Source of the DNA: JANWXD01 sp037446115
GTDB taxonomy: Bacteria > Acidobacteriota > Terriglobia > Bryobacterales > Bryobacteraceae
DNA length: 64,000 bases
Reading direction: 5' to 3'
NCBI GenBank assembly: GCA_037446115.1
Contig: JBBIJF010000002.1
Location: forward strand, 186,001 to 250,000
Both the position numbers and the translations under genes were made by a program. Shown here piece after piece: positions 33,040 through 42,326 of the stretch. The notes under the pieces are model-generated. The model saw only the letters and a program-made list of their open reading frames with translations. It ran no database searches and was not told where the DNA came from. Positions within the stretch are counted from its first letter, which is position 1. Each line of letters begins with the position of its first letter.

Positions 33040-34980
33040 TTACGCGTTTTCCGGACCGCTGAAGAAACGTTCGACGTCTCTGATATCCATCGTAAACCGG
33101 TAGGGCGGCAGGCTGTCGAGGAAAACCCGCCCGTAGCGCTGGCGCACGATCCGGTGGTCGAGCAGCGCCAGCACGCCGCGGTCCGTGCGGTTGCGAATCA
33201 GGCGACCGAACCCCTGCTTGAGCAGCAGGGCCGCCTGGGGGATCTGGTAGTCGTAAAAGGGATTGGCGCCCTCCTCGCGAAGGTTCCGGATGCGCGCTTC
33301 GACCACGGGGTCCGTCGGGACCGCAAAGGGCAGCTTGTCAATGATGACGCAGCTCAACTGTTCGCCCGGCACGTCTACCCCCTGCCAGAACGACGCAGTC
33401 GCAAACAGGACGCAGTGCGGTGTGGAGCGGAACTCTTCCAGCAGCGCGTTGCGCGGCGCGGTGCCCTGCAGCAGGGCGGGGAATTCCAGCTGGTAGACCA
33501 GCAGGTCGTAGACCTGGCGCATCTGTTGATGGGAGGTGAACAGCACGAAGGCACGGCCCCGGCTCAGCGCGAGCAGGCGCCGGATCTCCTCGGCCGCCTG
33601 GGCGGGGAACAGGGGGCTGCGCGGGTCGGGAAGGTGCGGGGCGACGTAGAGCAGCGCCTGGTTTTGCCAGTCGAAGCTGCCCGGCACGATGAGGGTGCGG
33701 GCTCCGGTCAACCCCAGCCGCCGCTCCACGAATTCGAAGCTGCCCCCGACGGCGAGGGTGGCGGAGGTCAAAATGGCCACCCGGGGGCCGCTGAACAGGC
33801 GTTCCGCCAGGATGCCGGAGACGTCAATGGGAGTGGCTTGCAGGAAGCATCCACGCCCGCGCCGCTCCACCCAGTAGACGTAGCGGCGGTCGTTGCCTTC
33901 CATCCAGAAACGCAGCGCGAGGGATATCTCCCGGGCGCGCCGCACCAGAGGGATCACCTCTTCCGGAGCGCTTTGCAGGCTTTCCAGGTGCGCCCCGAGC
34001 AGTTCCAGGGCGCCGAGCAGGTCCCGGTATTCTTCCTCGTGGCGCTCCAACAAGGCCTGCTGCTGCCGGAACCCGGTGCGGCCCTCGAGGGCTTCAAACA
34101 GCGAAAAAAAACGCGCCGCACACTCGCCGAGAGTCACGAGAACCCGATCGAGCTCCGGAGAGCCGAACTGCTTCAAGCGCGCGGTAGCGGCTACATCCCG
34201 CACGAGCTCCTCGACCTGGTAGTTGCTGACCGAGAGTCCGAAGTACTGGCTGGCCACGTCTTCGATTTCGTGAGCTTCGTCGAAGACCACGGCGGCGTAG
34301 TCGGGAATGATGCCGCCGTAGTCCTCGTCGCGCACGGCGAGGTCGGCAAAGAACAGGTGGTGGTTGACGATGATGACGTCGCTTTCAGCCGCGCGCTGGC
34401 GCATCAACGTGATGAAGCAGCGCTCGAACTGAGGACATTTCTGGCCCGTGCACAGTTCGCGGCGCGCGTCGAGTTTGTTCCAAACGGAGCTGGACTCCGG
34501 CAGCGCGCGGATCTCCGCCCGGTCGCCGGTCTGGGTGGTCTTCTCCCACTCCCGGATGATTTCGAAGTCGGCCAGCTCCTCCAGGCCTGCCAGCACCGGT
34601 TCTTTTTCGGCGTCATAAATCTTCTGCCGGCAGGCGTAGTTGGAACGGCCCTTCATGTAACAAACCCGGAGGCGCTGTCCCAGGGTCTTTTCAAGGAGTG
34701 GAACATCTTTGAAAAACAGTTGCTCCTGGAGGTTCTTGGTCGCCGTGGACACGACCACACGCCGTCCGGACAGAATCGCCGGAACCAGGTAGGCGAGCGT
34801 CTTGCCGGTCCCGGTTCCGGCTTCCACGATCAGGTGCCTTCCTTCCGCCAGGGCTTCCTCAACGGCCTGGGCCATCTCGAGCTGGCCGGGCCGGAACTCG
34901 TATTGAGGATGGGAGCGCGAAAGCGGCCCGCCGCGGGAGAAGAAGTGGCGCACGCTCAGAGTCCGGGCGTGGGGCGGCAT
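33040..34980 (-). CDS. dinG: DinG/XPD-family ATP-dependent helicase
   Basis: The 646-residue protein has Walker A at about 54-61 (EAGTGTGKT) and a DEAH box (VVFDEAHEIEDV). Four cysteines in the iron-sulfur position (CYMKGRSNYAC ... CTGQKCPQFERC) are typical of XPD/DinG 5'-3' helicases. The C-terminal motor shows TSATLAVGG, FWQGVDVPGEQL and QGFGRLIRNRTDRG. It acts in DNA repair or R-loop removal. As the first gene of the minus-strand run to 28466, it should carry the promoter, which is expected near 34981-35040. Confidence 0.94.
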   Translation of the reverse strand: MPPHARTLSVRHFFSRGGPLSRSHPQYEFRPGQLEMAQAVEEALAEGRHLIVEAGTGTGKTLAYLVPAILSGRRVVVSTATKNLQEQLFFKDVPLLEKTLGQRLRVCYMKGRSNYACRQKIYDAEKEPVLAGLEELADFEIIREWEKTTQTGDRAEIRALPESSSVWNKLDARRELCTGQKCPQFERCFITLMRQRAAESDVIIVNHHLFFADLAVRDEDYGGIIPDYAAVVFDEAHEIEDVASQYFGLSVSNYQVEELVRDVAATARLKQFGSPELDRVLVTLGECAARFFSLFEALEGRTGFRQQQALLERHEEEYRDLLGALELLGAHLESLQSAPEEVIPLVRRAREISLALRFWMEGNDRRYVYWVERRGRGCFLQATPIDVSGILAERLFSGPRVAILTSATLAVGGSFEFVERRLGLTGARTLIVPGSFDWQNQALLYVAPHLPDPRSPLFPAQAAEEIRRLLALSRGRAFVLFTSHQQMRQVYDLLVYQLEFPALLQGTAPRNALLEEFRSTPHCVLFATASFWQGVDVPGEQLSCVIIDKLPFAVPTDPVVEARIRNLREEGANPFYDYQIPQAALLLKQGFGRLIRNRTDRGVLALLDHRIVRQRYGRVFLDSLPPYRFTMDIRDVERFFSGPENA

Positions 34981-35046
34981 CTCACCGTTGAGTATACGGC
35001 CGGCAGGATCCGGGCAGGAGCTGGGGCGCGGCCGACTCGCAGAGCG

Positions 35047-35340
35047 GTGGGCGAGTTCTCAGGCTGGGGGCTCGAGCAGGCCGTCCTGGCCGGGCCCGAT
35101 GCGGAATGGGAGTTGAACCCCAGTCAGTTGCCGCCCGGCGCCGAACCCGGGCGCGGATCCTATCGTGCGCGAATCGACTTCGTCCGGTTTCGAGATGGGA
35201 CCGAGTGGGGGCCGGATGAGGCAAGAGAGAGTCTTCGCTTTACGGGGATCCGTTCCGGAGTTGCAGCGACACGGCAATACCTTAAAATGCTCCTTCGCCA
35301 GCGCGGAGTCGAGGCGGTGATCCAGGAGTTGGAACGCTGA
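35047..35340 (+). CDS. Hypothetical protein, possibly a gene fragment
   Basis: Not recognised. From GTG 35047 the frame gives 97 residues, ending with a plausible folded segment (SYRARIDFVRFRDGTEWG, then ESLRFTGIRSGVAATRQYLK). The first 25 residues have low-complexity Gly/Ala/Glu composition. No ribosome-binding site is clear. The frame is open far upstream only because it is antisense to dinG. It could be the 3' end of a lost gene or a small real gene. Confidence 0.35.
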   Translation: MGEFSGWGLEQAVLAGPDAEWELNPSQLPPGAEPGRGSYRARIDFVRFRDGTEWGPDEARESLRFTGIRSGVAATRQYLKMLLRQRGVEAVIQELER

Positions 35341-35395
35341 GCCCTGGAAGCGGCCGCCGGAACAAGCGCCGAACGCGGAGTGTACGAGTTTGCTC

Positions 35396-37342
35396 TCAAA
35401 CCGCCAGATCCACCACCGCTTCGGTGATCTGGCCCAGGTATTTTCCGTTGCGCACCACGTCGGCCGCGATGGCGAAGCGGGGACCGGGCGGGGTCCAGTC
35501 GCGCGGGACGGACAACGTGACGCGGGCTTTGGCGTGTCCCCTGGCGGGCACGGCGAGCTTGACGACGTCCGGCTCGAGCGTCCACTCCGAGGGAGTGACC
35601 AGCGCCACCTCCAGTTGCATGGGCTCGGCATAGTAGTTCTGCGCGCGCACTTCGATCTGGCGCCGGCCGCCGGGCGCGACCAGAATCTGGTAAGGATAGA
35701 TCTTCACCCAGCTGGGATCGAGCCCGAAATCGGTTTCCCCTTCCGGAAGCAGATCGAAGAAAAACTGCTGCTGCCTGCGGAGCTTCTGCTCGGTGGCAAG
35801 CAGGATCTGTCGGTCCACGGGATAGGGCCGGCCGTGACCCGGACAGATCAGTTCCGGCTCGCGTTCGATCAGGTTGCGGATGGACTTCAGGTGGCTGTCG
35901 TTTTCGACGTGGTTGCGGAAGATGAGGTTGTGGCGCAGCGTGCCGTCGTTGCGCGGGTTGGGGAAGAAGGCATCGCCGGTGAAGGCCACGCGTTTGCCGT
36001 CAATGGTGACGAACAGGGCCATCTGATACTCGGTGTGGCCCGGAGAATGCGTGATCTCGAATTCGAATTCCTCCCACTTGAACCGCTCCCCGTGGCGGAA
36101 GGCGCGTGAAACTTTGAACGGCTCGCCGAGGATGCAGCCGAGGTTGTAGCCGCGGGGGTTCTCAAAGACGTCCACCATGTTCTCGTAGCACCAGATTTGC
36201 GTGCCGTAGTGGCGGATCAGGTGAGGGAAGCCGTTCATGTGATCGTCATGCATGTGGCTGGGCATGGCCACGTCCACCGATCGGAGGCCGTAGTTCTGCT
36301 TGAGATGGTCAATGGAGTGCTCGACGAAGCGAATCCGGTCGGTGACGGCGGTGGCCCGCTCGAAGTTGCCGAAATGGACGCCGGACGCCGATCCGTAGTC
36401 AATGAACATGGCCTTGCCGCTGTTGCTGATGATGGCGTAGAAGGACGAGGTCGTCTGGTAGTGCGCCACCAGGTGCGGGCTGACGGGGAAGGGGCGGTTT
36501 TCCTCGGTGGGTTCGTTGCCCCAGAAACGGTAGTAGTCGCTGAGGCGGCGGATGGTCTCGGCCATGCCTGCGTCCGGATCGGGCAGCGGCTCCCCGTGCG
36601 AGGGGCACAGCAGTTGCGGCTTCTGCTCCCGCAGGCGCGCCAGCGAGTAGATGGCCAGATCAACGCCTTCGGTACCGCCGTAGTTGATCTGCGTGTCGTA
36701 GAGCGTCTGGATCTTGCCGGGGGCGTACATCAGATCGCCTGAGAAAGCCACCTTCCTGCCGTCCACGGTCGCCAGCAGGGTGATGGCGCCGAGGGTGTGC
36801 CCGGGCGTGGGGAGCACGTAGAAATCGGTGCCGTTCCAGCGAAAGGTGGAGTAGTCGGCCAGCGCCCGTGCGACGGGGACATTCTCGGTGAGGGTGTAGA
36901 AGTCGTTGCGGACGTAATACAGATGAAAGACGCGCCGGTTGCGCCAGAAATTCTGGGCGTCGGCAAACAGGTGGCGCTCGTGGGCGGGCACGGCGATGGG
37001 AATCCCGCGCTCGACCGCCCGCCAGTCGCCCTGGCACTGGTCCCGGTGATGGTGGGTATGCAGAATCCAGTCCACTTTCGAGATGCCGAGGGCGGGGAGG
37101 TGGTCCAGAATCCTTCCGGAGCCGAAGTCAATGAGGACGCAGCTGGCGCCGTCGCGCACCACGTACACATTGCAGGTGTCTTCGAACACCCACAGGTTGT
37201 CGCTGAGGCGCCGCGGCGCGCCTTTAGGCGCGAAGGAGGTGCGGCGAAAGCCTTTGCGGTCCGGCGGGGCGGAGGCGGCCAGCGGAGCTGTGCCGAGTGC
37301 TCCGGCGGAGCGGAGAAACTTGCGGCGGGTCGGTTTGCTCAT
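35396..37342 (-). CDS. Tat-exported protein with two metallo-beta-lactamase domains
   Basis: The 648-residue protein has a Tat leader (TRRKFLRSAGALGTAPLA). The first MBL domain carries HTHHHRDQCQGDW, i.e. H-x-H-x-D-Q, where the last metal ligand of H-x-H-x-D-H is Gln. The second domain, from about residue 310, has the complete MPSHMHDDHMNG plus SPGHTEYQMAL and PGHGRPYP. A C-terminal beta domain follows (from about 545). Substrate unknown. The tandem arrangement suggests duplication, with the first copy altered in its metal site. Confidence 0.88.
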   Translation of the reverse strand: MSKPTRRKFLRSAGALGTAPLAASAPPDRKGFRRTSFAPKGAPRRLSDNLWVFEDTCNVYVVRDGASCVLIDFGSGRILDHLPALGISKVDWILHTHHHRDQCQGDWRAVERGIPIAVPAHERHLFADAQNFWRNRRVFHLYYVRNDFYTLTENVPVARALADYSTFRWNGTDFYVLPTPGHTLGAITLLATVDGRKVAFSGDLMYAPGKIQTLYDTQINYGGTEGVDLAIYSLARLREQKPQLLCPSHGEPLPDPDAGMAETIRRLSDYYRFWGNEPTEENRPFPVSPHLVAHYQTTSSFYAIISNSGKAMFIDYGSASGVHFGNFERATAVTDRIRFVEHSIDHLKQNYGLRSVDVAMPSHMHDDHMNGFPHLIRHYGTQIWCYENMVDVFENPRGYNLGCILGEPFKVSRAFRHGERFKWEEFEFEITHSPGHTEYQMALFVTIDGKRVAFTGDAFFPNPRNDGTLRHNLIFRNHVENDSHLKSIRNLIEREPELICPGHGRPYPVDRQILLATEQKLRRQQQFFFDLLPEGETDFGLDPSWVKIYPYQILVAPGGRRQIEVRAQNYYAEPMQLEVALVTPSEWTLEPDVVKLAVPARGHAKARVTLSVPRDWTPPGPRFAIAADVVRNGKYLGQITEAVVDLAV

Positions 37343-37370
37343 GGCCGTATTCTACAATTGAAGCAACGGG

Positions 37371-38330
37371 ATGATTCAGACTTTATTCGGCACGGTGCCG
37401 CAGCAGCCCGGGCTGCTTGAGCGCCTCAAGGCAGGAGTCCAGAAGACCCGGGCCGGGCTCGTGGCCCGGCTGGAAGAGGCCATCGCGGGCAAGAAGGAGA
37501 TTGACGCCGGGCTGCTGGAGGAGCTCGAGTACGCGCTGATCGCCGCGGACGTCGGAGTCCGGACCACCTCCGAGATTCTGGAACGGATTCGCCAGCGGGC
37601 GGAGCGGCGAACGCTCAACGACGCGCAGGAGCTGCGCCAGCTGATCCGCGAGCATCTTTTGGAAGTGCTCCGGCTGGCCGAGCGCCCGGCGCCGCGGGTG
37701 AGCGAGCCTCCCGCGGTCGTGCTGGTGGTGGGCGTCAACGGATCGGGGAAAACCACGACCATCGGCAAGCTGGCCCACCTGTACAAATCCGAAGGGCGCA
37801 GCGTGCTGCTGGCTGCGGCGGACACTTTCCGGGCTGCGGCCATCGAGCAGCTGGAGATCTGGGGCCAGCGCACGGGCAGCCCCGTGATCCGGCAGAAACC
37901 GGGAGCGGATCCGAGTGCAGTGCTGTTCGATGCCTTGCAGGCGGCCCGCGCCCGCGGAACGGATTACGTGATCGTGGACACAGCCGGACGGCTGCACACC
38001 AAGTCGAACCTGATGGCCGAGCTCGAGAAGATGCGGCGAACGGCCTCACGCGTGGTGCCGGGAGCGCCCCACGAAGTGTTGCTGGTGCTGGACGCGACGA
38101 CCGGGCAGAATGGTCTGGAGCAGGCGCGTCGGTTTACGGAGTCGAGCGGCGTCACCGGGCTGGTGCTGACCAAGCTGGACGGCACAGCGAAGGGAGGCAT
38201 CATCGTCGCCATCGCGCGGGAGCTCAACCTGCCCATCCGCTATGTGGGCGTGGGAGAGCACCCGGAAGATCTGCTGCCCTTCGAGCCGGAACAATTCATT
38301 ACGTCCTTGTTTGAGTCCGACTCCGCGTGA
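37371..38330 (+). CDS. ftsY: Signal recognition particle receptor FtsY
   Basis: The 319-residue protein has the NG domain of SRP GTPases: helical N part, G1 GVNGSGKTTTIGKLAHLY, DTFRAAAIEQLEIWGQRTG, DTAGRLHTKSNLMAELEKM and TKLDGTAKGG. The acidic N-terminal A domain of some FtsY proteins is absent, giving the short form. It docks SRP-ribosome complexes at the membrane. Its last 4 bp (GTGA) overlap ribD. The start follows the divergent MBL gene by 28 bp. Confidence 0.97.
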   Translation: MIQTLFGTVPQQPGLLERLKAGVQKTRAGLVARLEEAIAGKKEIDAGLLEELEYALIAADVGVRTTSEILERIRQRAERRTLNDAQELRQLIREHLLEVLRLAERPAPRVSEPPAVVLVVGVNGSGKTTTIGKLAHLYKSEGRSVLLAAADTFRAAAIEQLEIWGQRTGSPVIRQKPGADPSAVLFDALQAARARGTDYVIVDTAGRLHTKSNLMAELEKMRRTASRVVPGAPHEVLLVLDATTGQNGLEQARRFTESSGVTGLVLTKLDGTAKGGIIVAIARELNLPIRYVGVGEHPEDLLPFEPEQFITSLFESDSA

Positions 38331-39430
38331 AGGGCGACTACATGGAAGAGGCCCTGGATCTCGCGCGCCAGGGTGTGGGGCGGACGAGTCCCAATCCGGC
38401 CGTCGGGGCGATTCTGGTGCGAAACGGGCAGGTGGTGGGCCGCGGTACGCACACGTGGGCGGGGGTGAAGCATGCCGAGGTCCTGGCGCTCGAGCAAGCC
38501 GGGGAGCAGGCGCGCGGGGCGACGCTGTACGTGACGCTGGAACCTTGCGCGCACCAGGGACGCACGCCGCCCTGCACGGAGGCCCTGATCGCGGCGGGCG
38601 TGCGGCGCGTGGTGGCGGCGATGGAGGATCCCAACCCGCTGGTGTCGGGGGCGGGCCTGCGGCGGCTGCGCGCGGCGGGTGTGGAAGTGGAGATCGCCGG
38701 CGAGTACACCGAGGCGGCGCGGGAGATCAACGAAGAGTTCGCGCATTTCATGCGAACGGGCCGCCCGCTGGTGACGCTGAAGGCGGCGGTGACGCTGGAC
38801 GGCAAGATTGCGGCCCCGGCCGACAATGCGGGCTGGATCACTTCCGAGCACGCCCGTGCGCACGTACAGCAGCTGCGCCACCGCTCCGATGCGATCCTCA
38901 CGGGCATCGGGACGGTGCTGGCGGACGACTGCCTGCTGACGGACCGTACCGGCCTGGAGCGGAGCCGCCCGCTGCTGCGCATCGTCGTAGATTCCCAACT
39001 GCGGCTGCCGCTCCATTCGCGAATGGTCGCAAGCTGCCGCGATGACGTGCTGGTGGTGACCACTTCGGCGGCTCCGGCGGAGCGGCGCCGGGCGCTGGAG
39101 GAGCGAGGTGTGCGGGTGCTGACGCTGGACGGCCCCGGCGGCCGAACCGATCTGCGGCGCCTGGTGGAGCATCTGGCCAAAGAAAAATACCTCTCGCTCC
39201 TGATCGAAGCGGGGAGCAAGGTGAACTGGGCCGCCCTCGAGGCGGGCATCGTGGACCGGATCTTTTTCTACTATGCGCCCAAGATCCTGGGCGGCCTCGC
39301 GTCGCTCCCGGTGGTGGGCGGCGTGGGGAGGTCACGCCGCGCCGATGCCATCCGGTTCGAGCGCGTGCGCCTGCACCGGATCCCTCCGGATGAGTTCGCG
39401 GTGGAGGCCTGGCGCGTTCGGGAGGAGTAG
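38327..39430 (+). CDS. ribD: Bifunctional deaminase/reductase RibD
   Basis: The 367-residue protein combines an N-terminal zinc deaminase (HAEVLALEQAG; PCAHQGRTPPC, residues to about 145) with a C-terminal dihydrofolate-reductase-like reductase (LKAAVTLDGKIAAP, GIGTVLADDCLL, GGVGRSRRADAIRFERV). It carries out the second and third steps of riboflavin synthesis. GTG 38327 overlaps the ftsY stop by 4 bp, an unusual coupling of protein targeting with vitamin synthesis. Confidence 0.96.
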   Translation: MKGDYMEEALDLARQGVGRTSPNPAVGAILVRNGQVVGRGTHTWAGVKHAEVLALEQAGEQARGATLYVTLEPCAHQGRTPPCTEALIAAGVRRVVAAMEDPNPLVSGAGLRRLRAAGVEVEIAGEYTEAAREINEEFAHFMRTGRPLVTLKAAVTLDGKIAAPADNAGWITSEHARAHVQQLRHRSDAILTGIGTVLADDCLLTDRTGLERSRPLLRIVVDSQLRLPLHSRMVASCRDDVLVVTTSAAPAERRRALEERGVRVLTLDGPGGRTDLRRLVEHLAKEKYLSLLIEAGSKVNWAALEAGIVDRIFFYYAPKILGGLASLPVVGGVGRSRRADAIRFERVRLHRIPPDEFAVEAWRVREE

Positions 39431-39432
39431 CG

Positions 39433-40083
39433 GTGTTCACGGGGCTGATCGAAGAAACCGGAACCGTGGAATCGCTCGAGAGGCTTCCGGCGGGAGCACG
39501 CCTGCGGGTGCGTTGCCGTACGGTGCTTGCGGATCTCCGCGAAGGCTCGAGCATCGCCGTCAACGGCGTCTGCCTGACGGCGCGGCAGGTGGAGCATGAC
39601 GGTTTTGTCGCGGATCTGGCGCCCGAGACCCTGGAGCGCTCGAATCTGGGCGACTTGCGGCCCGGGGCTGTGGTGAACCTGGAGCGGCCGCTTTCACCCT
39701 CGGGGCGCTTGGGCGGCCACCTCGTGCAGGGCCACGTGGACGGCACGGGCGAGTTTCTCTCGCTCGAACCCCTCGGCAGCGGTCACTGGTGGCTGCGGGT
39801 CCGCGTACCTGCCGAGCTGGACCGCTATCTGGTCTACAAAGGCTCGGTGGCCATTGACGGGATCAGTCTGACGGTGGCGGCCCTGGAGGCGGGGGTACTG
39901 TCGGTGGCGATCGTTCCGCACACCTACGCGAACACGAACCTGCGCGTGCGCCGGCTCGGCGAGCGGGTCAACCTCGAGTGCGACATCGTGGCGAAATATC
40001 TGGAGAAGCTGCTGGCTTCCCGGGAGGGGCTTCCGGAGGCCTCGCGGCTGACGATCGAGAAGTTGCGGCAGATGGGTTACTGA
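39433..40083 (+). CDS. ribE: Riboflavin synthase alpha chain
   Basis: The 216-residue protein has two lumazine-binding barrels. The first starts MFTGLIEETGTVESLER with AVNGVCLTAR. The second starts GHLVQGHVDGTGEFLSL with SVAIDGISLTVAAL and YANTNLRVRRLGERVNLE. It converts two 6,7-dimethyl-8-ribityllumazine into riboflavin. GTG start, 2 bp after ribD. The lumazine synthase (ribH) and ribBA genes are not in the window. Confidence 0.96.
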   Translation: MFTGLIEETGTVESLERLPAGARLRVRCRTVLADLREGSSIAVNGVCLTARQVEHDGFVADLAPETLERSNLGDLRPGAVVNLERPLSPSGRLGGHLVQGHVDGTGEFLSLEPLGSGHWWLRVRVPAELDRYLVYKGSVAIDGISLTVAALEAGVLSVAIVPHTYANTNLRVRRLGERVNLECDIVAKYLEKLLASREGLPEASRLTIEKLRQMGY

Positions 40084-40103
40084 GGCCGGCGCCGGCCGGT
40101 GCA

Positions 40104-41423
40104 CTATCGAGCCACGGTATTGCCGATTTCGCGGTCGTCGGGTCCGAGCAGGCGGATGGAATCGCCGGCAGTAAACAAGGGGCTGTTCCGCCCCAGGAAC
40201 AGCAACTGGGCGCCCGGCCTGCCTTGACCGGTCCGAATGCTCAACTCAAGGCCCGCGGCCGGCATCGGCATTTGCAGCGAAACCCTCGCCTTTTCAGTTC
40301 CGGAGACCAGCGTCACGTAGTCAAGGAAGCTGGAAATGCCGGCGGCCGCGTAAGGGCCGTCGGGGATCAAGCGCAGAGAGATCACTTCACTGCCGCTATC
40401 GCCCGCTCCTGTAATCTCGAAGCGCTCGGCACGCACAGAAAGCGCGCCGTAGTAACTCAACAGACGGGCTGCTGCCGGTTCGTCACCGAACGTCACGTCC
40501 TCCGGCGGGCTCTTCAGGATCCGCGAAGCTAAGTCCTCTTTGAGAGCGGCCTCGGCGAACGCAACACGCTCCCGGAAGTTGTCGCGGGAGAGGGCCTCCA
40601 CGGTTTCGTACTGAGTTTTCAGCAGGGCGTGGGCATAGGCGTACAGGGAACGGGGCGACAGGGCGGTGTCCGGGGCGGGCAAGGACGCCGCAGGGGAGAC
40701 GAGCAATGCGATCGCCTGTCCGGCCAGATTCCGCGCCTCGGCGGGAAAGCCCAGCATGCGTTTCACTTTCGCCAGTCCCGCCAGCGCGCTCGTGTAGCCG
40801 TCCCGGGCGTTGTTTTTTTCAAGATCGGAAGCCGCGGCGCCGGCCTCGACAACGGGCGTCTGCGCGGCAACCCACGCGTGCTGATAGAAATCCGCGGCGA
40901 GCCGATAAAGCGCTCCTTGGCGTACGGCCTGCAAGAGAACGGAACGGCCGTCGCTTCCGCTCCGCAAGGACTCGGCGCAGAGGAGGAAGGCATCGCCGGC
41001 CATGGTATGCAGCCGGGGTCGAAGCCAGGCGGGCACAGGGTGCTGGTCGGTCAAGGCTTCAAGCAGGCGCAGGTCGCGGAAGAGTTCGGCGGCGTAGGCC
41101 GTATTCCAGGCCCCGCCGGGGCGCTGCACGGAGAGGCGGAGCAAATCCAGATGACCGCTTGCGCGCAGGGCGAGCATCCCGGCGTCGGCGGGATTTTTTT
41201 CCAGGTGACGGTTGAGATTGGCGATGGCCGCCCGGAGGCTCTCCTCCGTGGTCTCGTTCAACAACGCCTTGTAGTAAGCCTGCACCCCGAGCTGGTAGGC
41301 GCCGGGCCTGACTTTCGGGCAACCGGCCGTAACCAGCACCACGGCGGCAAGGCAAACTGCCGGGAACCAGCGGCGGGAAATGGTCACCAGTAGAGGTTTG
41401 GTCAAGCTAGGCGCGCCTTCCAT
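40104..41423 (-). CDS. Lipoprotein with TPR-like helices, unknown function
   Basis: The 439-residue protein has a lipobox (LVTAGC, cysteine about residue 35). A helical repeat region follows (LRAAIANLNRHLEKNPADA, AAELFRDLRLLEALTDQ, NARDGYTSALAGLAKVKRML), then a C-terminal beta domain of about 110 residues with a final DREIGNTVAR. No enzyme motif is seen. Its start lies inside the end of the gene at 41402-42265 (22-bp overlap), so the two are probably one functional pair at the envelope. It converges with ribE. Confidence 0.65.
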   Translation of the reverse strand: MEGAPSLTKPLLVTISRRWFPAVCLAAVVLVTAGCPKVRPGAYQLGVQAYYKALLNETTEESLRAAIANLNRHLEKNPADAGMLALRASGHLDLLRLSVQRPGGAWNTAYAAELFRDLRLLEALTDQHPVPAWLRPRLHTMAGDAFLLCAESLRSGSDGRSVLLQAVRQGALYRLAADFYQHAWVAAQTPVVEAGAAASDLEKNNARDGYTSALAGLAKVKRMLGFPAEARNLAGQAIALLVSPAASLPAPDTALSPRSLYAYAHALLKTQYETVEALSRDNFRERVAFAEAALKEDLASRILKSPPEDVTFGDEPAAARLLSYYGALSVRAERFEITGAGDSGSEVISLRLIPDGPYAAAGISSFLDYVTLVSGTEKARVSLQMPMPAAGLELSIRTGQGRPGAQLLFLGRNSPLFTAGDSIRLLGPDDREIGNTVAR

Positions 41424-42265
41424 TTGGTGAGATCCTCGATCTGTTTCTGGAGAGCGGCGCGCTGATCAGCCGGTGCGTTCCCCAGTTCGTCCTGTAAGCC
41501 CTTGATGCGGGCGTCAATGGACTGTTTCTTGAGCTCCTTGACTAGTCCCAGGATCCTGGCGGCGCCTCCTTCATCGCCGAGAAAGGCGCCGCGAACCAGA
41601 CTCCGCACCGAGTCGTCCAGCTCGGCCTGAGTCTCGATCTGGGCGCGGGAGATCGCCTGGATCTCCAGTGCCAGCTTGTCCTTCCAGAAGTCGGCGGCGA
41701 GATCAAAATAGGCGCCCACCGTGAGTTCGGAGTCGGGATACAGCCGCAGAAACTCTTCGATGAGGCCGCGGAAGGTGCGGCGGGTGGGATCGAGGCCGAT
41801 CAGGAACATATCCCGGAGGCCGGCATGATCGGAGCGGACCAGTTCGGGGTCGCTCGTGAGGGCGGGAGCCAGCACGCGCGCCAGCTCGAGCCGGGCGCGT
41901 GTGGCTTTGGAAACGAGACCGCCGGTGCGGTCATATTCGGCGATCTCCTCGGCCAGTTCGGCCAGTACGGGGAAGGCAGCGAGGTTCGCCTTGTTGTCGT
42001 AAAAGTTGCGAAACTCCGTCTCGGCCAGGTCAATGGCGATGGGCGTGCGGACGAGGCTGCGCGCGCGAATGCGCTGATCGAGGGCGGCATTGAGCTCGGC
42101 CTGCCTGCGGCGGATTTCCAGGCCGAGCCGGACGCCTTTGAAAACGCCCTCGGCGAGAAAGCCGAGCACGGCCGTGGGACCGGCACCGAGGTTGAACAAA
42201 CCTCCCAGCCGGGAGGCAGCGCCGCGAAGAGTGCCTTCCAGTTGCGCGAGCGCGTCGTTCCCCAC
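41402..42265 (-). CDS. Helical protein of unknown function, coupled to the lipoprotein gene
   Basis: The 287-residue protein is almost entirely alpha-helical and has no signal peptide. A Gly/Ala/Leu segment (LGGLFNLGAGPTAVLGFLAE) near residue 20 could insert in a membrane. Later helices are charged (RRRQAELNAALDQRIRARS; KKQSIDARIKGLQDELG), and the last 50 residues look like a coiled coil. I cannot name a family. Overlap with the lipoprotein gene suggests a two-protein module. It follows the BON gene by 61 bp. Confidence 0.6.
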   Translation of the reverse strand: MGNDALAQLEGTLRGAASRLGGLFNLGAGPTAVLGFLAEGVFKGVRLGLEIRRRQAELNAALDQRIRARSLVRTPIAIDLAETEFRNFYDNKANLAAFPVLAELAEEIAEYDRTGGLVSKATRARLELARVLAPALTSDPELVRSDHAGLRDMFLIGLDPTRRTFRGLIEEFLRLYPDSELTVGAYFDLAADFWKDKLALEIQAISRAQIETQAELDDSVRSLVRGAFLGDEGGAARILGLVKELKKQSIDARIKGLQDELGNAPADQRAALQKQIEDLTKWKARLA

Positions 42266-42326
42266 AGGCAGCCCCTCCCGGCGGCTGCCTCGATTGTAAC
42301 AGCTTCGGCGCCCGGAAGCCGGTCAC

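Noticed and set aside
33154..35046. Long plus-strand frame across dinG
   Set aside because: Antisense shadow of a well-conserved helicase; only its extreme 3' end (35047-35340) lies outside dinG and is reported separately.
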